Origin: GCA-2686295 sp964402995
Lineage (GTDB): Archaea; Nanobdellota; Nanobdellia; Woesearchaeales; GCA-2686295
Direction: 5' to 3'
DNA: 64,000 bases
NCBI GenBank assembly: GCA_964402995.1
Contig: CAYOEA010000002.1
Span: forward strand, 62,001-126,000
This document shows positions 59,824 to 64,000 of the stretch, in pieces. Positions within the stretch are counted from its first letter, which is position 1, and every line of letters begins with the position of its first letter. The notes beneath the pieces were generated by a model. That model did no database searches, was not told the DNA's origin, and saw only the letters and a list, made by a program, of their open reading frames with translations. The position numbers and the translations under genes were made by a program.

Positions 59824-60840
59824 ATGGTGTCCCCTATAAAAAAAACTCAAATTCTAAATGATTTATTGGATGGTAAAACAAGTAATGTATCAAATAAAGT
59901 TTTGAATCTAATAATACGAGAAAATGTACTTTCTTTACTTATGGTAGAGAAGCCAGGAAAAGAAATTTTACTTAAAGAAAAATATCTAAATAATAATTCT
60001 ATTAAGCAAGAATTAGTTAGAATACATGAAGAAATTTTATCAGATACAAATTTAAGACAAACATTTGGTCCTGGTACATTTCAAGGTTTACAAGGAAAAT
60101 TAAATTGTATAATTTTAACAAAAAGAGTAATTGAAGAGAAATTAAATTGGAGTTTGTTTGATGTAGTACAAAAAATAAACTACCGAGTTTTATATAAATA
60201 TAAATTAAGATGTACAAAAAGTTGTTTTACACATTTATATCAATTAATAATGAACTGCTATCCTGACGCAGAATTAAAACCATATTACTTTAAGAAAGCG
60301 TCAAATATTTGGTTAAATAAAGCTGGTGACTTAAATAAAGAATTAATAACTGAAGCAATGAGAGAATTCATTTCAGTTTTAACCAATTCTAAAGGAAAGT
60401 ATAAGTATAAATTAAAAGAAATGCCGCGATGGGTTAACTATAAATTATTTAGACTACCAATACTTCCTTATGAAACAAATCTAAGCTATTTACTTAGCTC
60501 ATGTTTTGGAAACAGTCACATAAAAGCAATAATGTTTACTTATCCTGAAATGAAATTAAAACCATATTATTTTTCAAACGTTCCAAATAAATATTGGTCA
60601 GGAGATAAAGGAAAAGTACACGCAAAAGAATTAATGACTGAGCTTATGACAATTCTTACTAATCCAAAAGGAAAATATAAATTGTCAAATGATGAAGTAA
60701 AAGATATATTCAAATTCAAAACTTACGGAAAACCTCTTTTGCCATACAAAAAGAATTTAAGAGGCATGCTTCAAACAGTATTTAAGAACTCGCCATCTGC
60801 ACCATTTAAGTTGTTGATGGAGGACACAGATGACAAATAA
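59824..60840 (+). CDS. Unknown protein with two roughly 95-residue repeats, first gene of suf operon
   Basis: 338 residues from the ATG at 59824 (an upstream frame extension runs into the previous gene and is low-complexity). Two modules repeat the phrases YP-[DE]-x-x-LKPYYF, a W, KEL-x-TE-x-M, LTNxKGKYK, then LPYxxNLxxxL. The modules start near residues 142 and 238. They look like small helical nucleic-acid-binding repeats, but no family is recognised. It overlaps sufB by 11 bases, so a regulatory or accessory role in Fe-S assembly is inferred. Confidence 0.7.
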   Translation: MVSPIKKTQILNDLLDGKTSNVSNKVLNLIIRENVLSLLMVEKPGKEILLKEKYLNNNSIKQELVRIHEEILSDTNLRQTFGPGTFQGLQGKLNCIILTKRVIEEKLNWSLFDVVQKINYRVLYKYKLRCTKSCFTHLYQLIMNCYPDAELKPYYFKKASNIWLNKAGDLNKELITEAMREFISVLTNSKGKYKYKLKEMPRWVNYKLFRLPILPYETNLSYLLSSCFGNSHIKAIMFTYPEMKLKPYYFSNVPNKYWSGDKGKVHAKELMTELMTILTNPKGKYKLSNDEVKDIFKFKTYGKPLLPYKKNLRGMLQTVFKNSPSAPFKLLMEDTDDK

Positions 60841-62239
60841 TAGTGATGATGCTTTCGAATTTCGAAAACAAGGAATTGATGAAAAAAATGAAGAGCGATT
60901 TAGAGTAAAACTTGACGCTGGTTTGTCTGAAGAAGTGGTGAGACGAATTTCTAAAGAAAAAGATGAACCTGAATGGATGCTTCAACATCGATTATCTTGT
61001 CTAAAAATGTTCTATGAAATGAAGATGCCAGAGTGGGGTCCAAATTTAGATAAATTAGATTTAAACAAAATAACTTATTATCTTAGTTCTGATGCAAAAA
61101 AGAATTCTAGATCATGGGATGATGTTCCTGAAGATATAAAAGAAACTTTTGAAAAATTAGGGATACCCAAAGCTGAAAGAGAATCGTTAGCAGGTGTTGG
61201 TGCGCAATATGAATCTGAAGTAGTATATCATAATATACAAAAAGAATTATCTGATAAAGGTGTTATTTTTGAAGATTGTGATATTGCAATAAAAAAACAC
61301 CCAAAAATTTTCAAAGAATATTTTATGAAAGGAGTATCTCCAAGATTGCACAAATTTGCAGCATTACACGGAGCTGTATGGAGTGGAGGAACTTTTTTAT
61401 ATGTTCCAAAAGGTGTAAAAATAAAATTGCCACTTCAAGCATATTTTAGAATGAATGCAGAAACAGCAGGACAATTTGAACATACTTTAATTGTTATAGA
61501 AGAAGGAGCAGAAGCACAATATATAGAAGGATGCAGTGCACCACAATATACTCAGAATTCTTTACATGCAGGTTGTGTTGAAATTGTTGTTAAAAAAGAT
61601 GGGCGAATGAGATATAGTTCTGTTGAGAATTGGAGTAAGAATACTTATAATCTAAATACGAAACGAGCGCTTGTCGATGAAAATGGTGTTATGGAATGGA
61701 TTGGAGGAAACATGGGTAGCGGAGTTACAATGCTATATCCAACAACAATTCTTAGAGGAAAAGGAGCTAGCGCAGAACATTTAGGAATAGCTTATGCGGG
61801 CGCTGGACAAAATCAAGATGTAGGCTCAAAAGTATATCATTTAGCACCTAATACAAGTTCGATGATAGTTTCTAAAAGCATAAGTAAAGATGGTGGCGTT
61901 GCAAGCTATAGAGGTCACCTTGAAATATCAAAAGAAGCAGTAAATTCAAAATCAGTAGTTCAATGTGATGCATTGATGATGGATAATAAATCAAAATCAG
62001 ACACAGTACCATATATTCAAGTAAAAAATAAAGATGTAGATTTAGGACATGAAGCAACAGTTGGAAAAATCAGTCAAGAACAAATATTCTATTTAATGAG
62101 TAGAGGTCTATCTGAAGAACAAGCAACTAAAATGATAGTAACTGGTTTTATTGAACCAATAGTAAAAGAATTACCATTAGAATATGCAATTGAAATGAAT
62201 AAATTAATTGAATTAGAAATGGAAGGATCATTAGGTTAG
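60830..62239 (+). CDS. sufB: Fe-S cluster assembly scaffold SufB
   Basis: 469 residues, normal for SufB. Typical phrases: SRSWDDVPEDIKETFEKLGI, GVGAQYESEVVYH, AQFEHTLIVIEEGA-like, EGCSAPQYTQNSLHAGCVEI and SRGLSEEQATKMIVTGFIEP. SufB forms the SufBCD scaffold and receives sulfur from a cysteine desulfurase. The next genes are sufD and sufS; sufC is not in the cluster as far as seen. Confidence 0.96.
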   Translation: MTNNSDDAFEFRKQGIDEKNEERFRVKLDAGLSEEVVRRISKEKDEPEWMLQHRLSCLKMFYEMKMPEWGPNLDKLDLNKITYYLSSDAKKNSRSWDDVPEDIKETFEKLGIPKAERESLAGVGAQYESEVVYHNIQKELSDKGVIFEDCDIAIKKHPKIFKEYFMKGVSPRLHKFAALHGAVWSGGTFLYVPKGVKIKLPLQAYFRMNAETAGQFEHTLIVIEEGAEAQYIEGCSAPQYTQNSLHAGCVEIVVKKDGRMRYSSVENWSKNTYNLNTKRALVDENGVMEWIGGNMGSGVTMLYPTTILRGKGASAEHLGIAYAGAGQNQDVGSKVYHLAPNTSSMIVSKSISKDGGVASYRGHLEISKEAVNSKSVVQCDALMMDNKSKSDTVPYIQVKNKDVDLGHEATVGKISQEQIFYLMSRGLSEEQATKMIVTGFIEPIVKELPLEYAIEMNKLIELEMEGSLG

Positions 62240-62243
62240 AGAA

Positions 62244-63341
62244 ATGATAACAGAATTATGTTCAAATAAAAAGCGACAGAACGCAAACGATGCAGCTCCA
62301 AGAATTATAGATAAAGAAGGATCAAAATTACTTCGATATGGTCTTGGAATAAGTATAAATTTAGGATTGTTGAATTTTGAATCAATGGATGTAGATGAAA
62401 CTACTTTGAAAATATCTTATCCAAAGTCAGTTGTTGTTGAGGAGAAAAATTATTCTTATGAAGAAATTGCTTGCGGTAATGAAATCGAAATTGCTAATTT
62501 GAAAAAAACTACAAAAGAAATTTGTATTAATATTCCAAATAATTTTTTAAGCGAAGAACCAATAGTAATTCACACTAATACTTTTGGAAATGAGTTTTTG
62601 AAAATTAAAATAATCATTGGAAGTAATTCTAAGGTAAAAATTATAGATTATAAAGAAAGCGGTGCTTTAGGTTATGTTGGAAGAACAACTTTTATTGACG
62701 TAGCAAAAAATACAACACTTAATTATTTTTCAATACAAAATCATGGATTAAAAAAGTCAAGTTATGAAAAAAAGATTTGTACTGTAAAAAGAGATTCAAC
62801 ATTAAATTTAAATGAATTTTTACTTGGATCAAAAAATGCAGTCAGTGAACAAATATCAATTTTGCAAGAAGAAGGAGCAAGTGCAAATTTACAAAATTAT
62901 TTTTTTTCAAATGAAAATCAAGAATTTGATCAATTAGCAGAAGCAATACATAAAGCTCCAAGAACAAATTCTGATTTGAAAGCTAAAGGAGTAACTCAAA
63001 ATAATTCAAAATCTTTATACAGAGGAAACATTCATATAACAGAGAATGCACATAATTCTACAGGATTTCAAAAAGCAGAAATATTAATGGTTGATAAATT
63101 AAGCCAAGCTGATGCAATACCTCAATTATTAATTGATAATAATGAAGTTGCTTGCAGTCATGCAGTAGCAATTGGTCGAATAGACGAAGAAAAACTATTT
63201 TACTTTATGAGTCGAGGAATAAGTGAAGAAGATGCAAAGAAAGCCATTATTCAAGGAATGTTTGAACCTGAAATTGAAGCAATAGAAATAAAAAAATATC
63301 AAGATATAATTTATAAAAAATTAACCGAGAAAACAAAATGA
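62244..63341 (+). CDS. sufD: Fe-S cluster assembly protein SufD
   Basis: 365 residues, a SufB paralogue recognised by the shared C-terminal half: RGNIHITENAHNSTGFQKAE, SHAVAIGRIDEEKLFYFMSR and GISEEDAKKAIIQGMFEPEI. It overlaps sufS by four bases (ATGA). Confidence 0.93.
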   Translation: MITELCSNKKRQNANDAAPRIIDKEGSKLLRYGLGISINLGLLNFESMDVDETTLKISYPKSVVVEEKNYSYEEIACGNEIEIANLKKTTKEICINIPNNFLSEEPIVIHTNTFGNEFLKIKIIIGSNSKVKIIDYKESGALGYVGRTTFIDVAKNTTLNYFSIQNHGLKKSSYEKKICTVKRDSTLNLNEFLLGSKNAVSEQISILQEEGASANLQNYFFSNENQEFDQLAEAIHKAPRTNSDLKAKGVTQNNSKSLYRGNIHITENAHNSTGFQKAEILMVDKLSQADAIPQLLIDNNEVACSHAVAIGRIDEEKLFYFMSRGISEEDAKKAIIQGMFEPEIEAIEIKKYQDIIYKKLTEKTK

Positions 63342-64000
63342 TTTTTAACCAAGAAAAAATAATTAAAGATTTTCCGATCTTAAAGAGTAAAAAACATGAT
63401 GAATTAATTTATTTAGATAATGCTGCAACAACGCAAAAACCAAAACAAGTAATTGATGCGGAAAAAGAATTCTATGAAAATTCAAATGCAAATATACACC
63501 GAGGAGTTTTTGCATTAAGCCAAAAAGCTACTGAGAAATATGAACTTGCGAGAGAAACAGTTGCAAAGTTTATAGGTTCTAAAAGAGAAGAAATTGTTTT
63601 TACATCAGGAGCAACCGATTCTTTGAATAAACTTGCACTTATGCTTGGAGAAGATTTAGTTTTAGGCGATGAAATAATAATTTCAGAGATGGAACATCAT
63701 AGTAATGTTTTACCATGGCAAAAATTAGCAAAAGATAAGGGTTTAATTTTGAAATATATCAAATTAAATTCTGAATCGGATTTAGATTTAGAAGATTATA
63801 AAAAATTATTATCAGAAAAAACAAAAATAGTATCAATAACACACTCTTCAAATGTAATTGGAACTATTAATCCAATTGAAGAAATATTTGAATTAGCAAA
63901 AAATAAATCAAATGCAATAACTATTCTTGATGCAGCTCAAAGTATAGCTCATATTAAGATAGATGTAAAAATTTTGAATGCAGATTTTTTAGTTTTCTCA
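63338..64000 (+). CDS. sufS: Cysteine desulfurase SufS, cut by window edge
   Basis: 221 codons to the right edge with no stop. PLP-dependent class V aminotransferase fold: YLDNAATTQKPKQVID, NANIHRGVFALSQKAT, FTSGATDSLN, SEMEHHSNVLPWQ and LDAAQSIAHIKID. The catalytic lysine and cysteine lie beyond the edge. It supplies sulfur for SufB. Confidence 0.94.
   Translation, partial: MIFNQEKIIKDFPILKSKKHDELIYLDNAATTQKPKQVIDAEKEFYENSNANIHRGVFALSQKATEKYELARETVAKFIGSKREEIVFTSGATDSLNKLALMLGEDLVLGDEIIISEMEHHSNVLPWQKLAKDKGLILKYIKLNSESDLDLEDYKKLLSEKTKIVSITHSSNVIGTINPIEEIFELAKNKSNAITILDAAQSIAHIKIDVKILNADFLVFS

Overview
This window comes from a very AT-rich archaeal chromosome, most likely a DPANN archaeon of the Woesearchaeota/Pacearchaeota/Nanoarchaeota type. 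The support is a full archaeal ribosomal-protein cluster with archaeal/eukaryotic-only members (eL14, eL19, eL32, eL34, eS4), an archaeal-type RNase P, family-D DNA polymerase, Orc1/Cdc6, MCM, TBP, aIF1, aIF2-beta, Pelota and NAC. Reduction also points to DPANN: one fused PriS-PriL primase, and a ribosomal-protein cluster without the adk, cmk and truB genes that usually sit at its end. No tRNA, rRNA, IS element or CRISPR array was seen.

Layout. 1-4290 (minus): three adjacent genes for cell-surface or membrane proteins. 4416-7214 (plus): pelota overlapping an ArmA/FmrO-type 16S rRNA methyltransferase gene, then a TrmB-like regulator. 7301-11110 (plus): pheS, pheT and a LOG-family gene. 11124-26339 (minus): the ribosomal-protein/SecY/EMC3-like supercluster. 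26531-34186: fused primase, small RAM-domain protein, Hef helicase-nuclease, a tandem-repeat small protein, small membrane proteins, an inactive site-2-protease homologue, TraB-like protein and a second TrmB paralogue. 34187-35283: replication origin. 35284-41597 (plus): orc1, PolD small and large subunits. 41613-46635 (mostly minus): DUF424, aIF2-beta, a SpoIIM-like protein, and a tbp-mcm-OB-fold operon. 46636-47192: a regulatory gap with another ORB-like motif and a duplicated leader element. 47193-48823: ubiquitin-like protein, NcsA and RNase P p30. 48884-53722: a giant glycine-rich surface protein. 53764-57632: MEMO1-like protein and an ABC transporter pair. 57916-58758: RNase P RNA, Sec61-beta (only 51 codons) and NAC. 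58820-59753: two related helical proteins. 59824-64000: a suf operon headed by an unknown repeat protein and cut off inside sufS.

How it fits together. The origin is supported by Origin Recognition Box (ORB)-like motifs, an extremely AT-rich unwinding region and the adjacent orc1. Genes flanking it on both sides are mostly read away from it. Most replication genes (orc1, polD, mcm, OB-fold protein, primase, hef) lie within about 12 kb of it. Many promoters place a TATA box about 30 bases before the start codon, so leaderless mRNA looks like the default. The few genes with long leaders (tbp, the uL3-led ribosomal operon, one TrmB paralogue, the ABC operon) stand out as candidates for leader-based control. 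The most unusual items are the ORB-like site next to tbp-mcm, the duplicated two-hairpin tbp leader, the ArmA-like methyltransferase overlapping pelota, the dead site-2 protease, the paired TrmB regulators with nearly identical DNA-binding domains, and the operator-like palindrome at the head of the suf operon.
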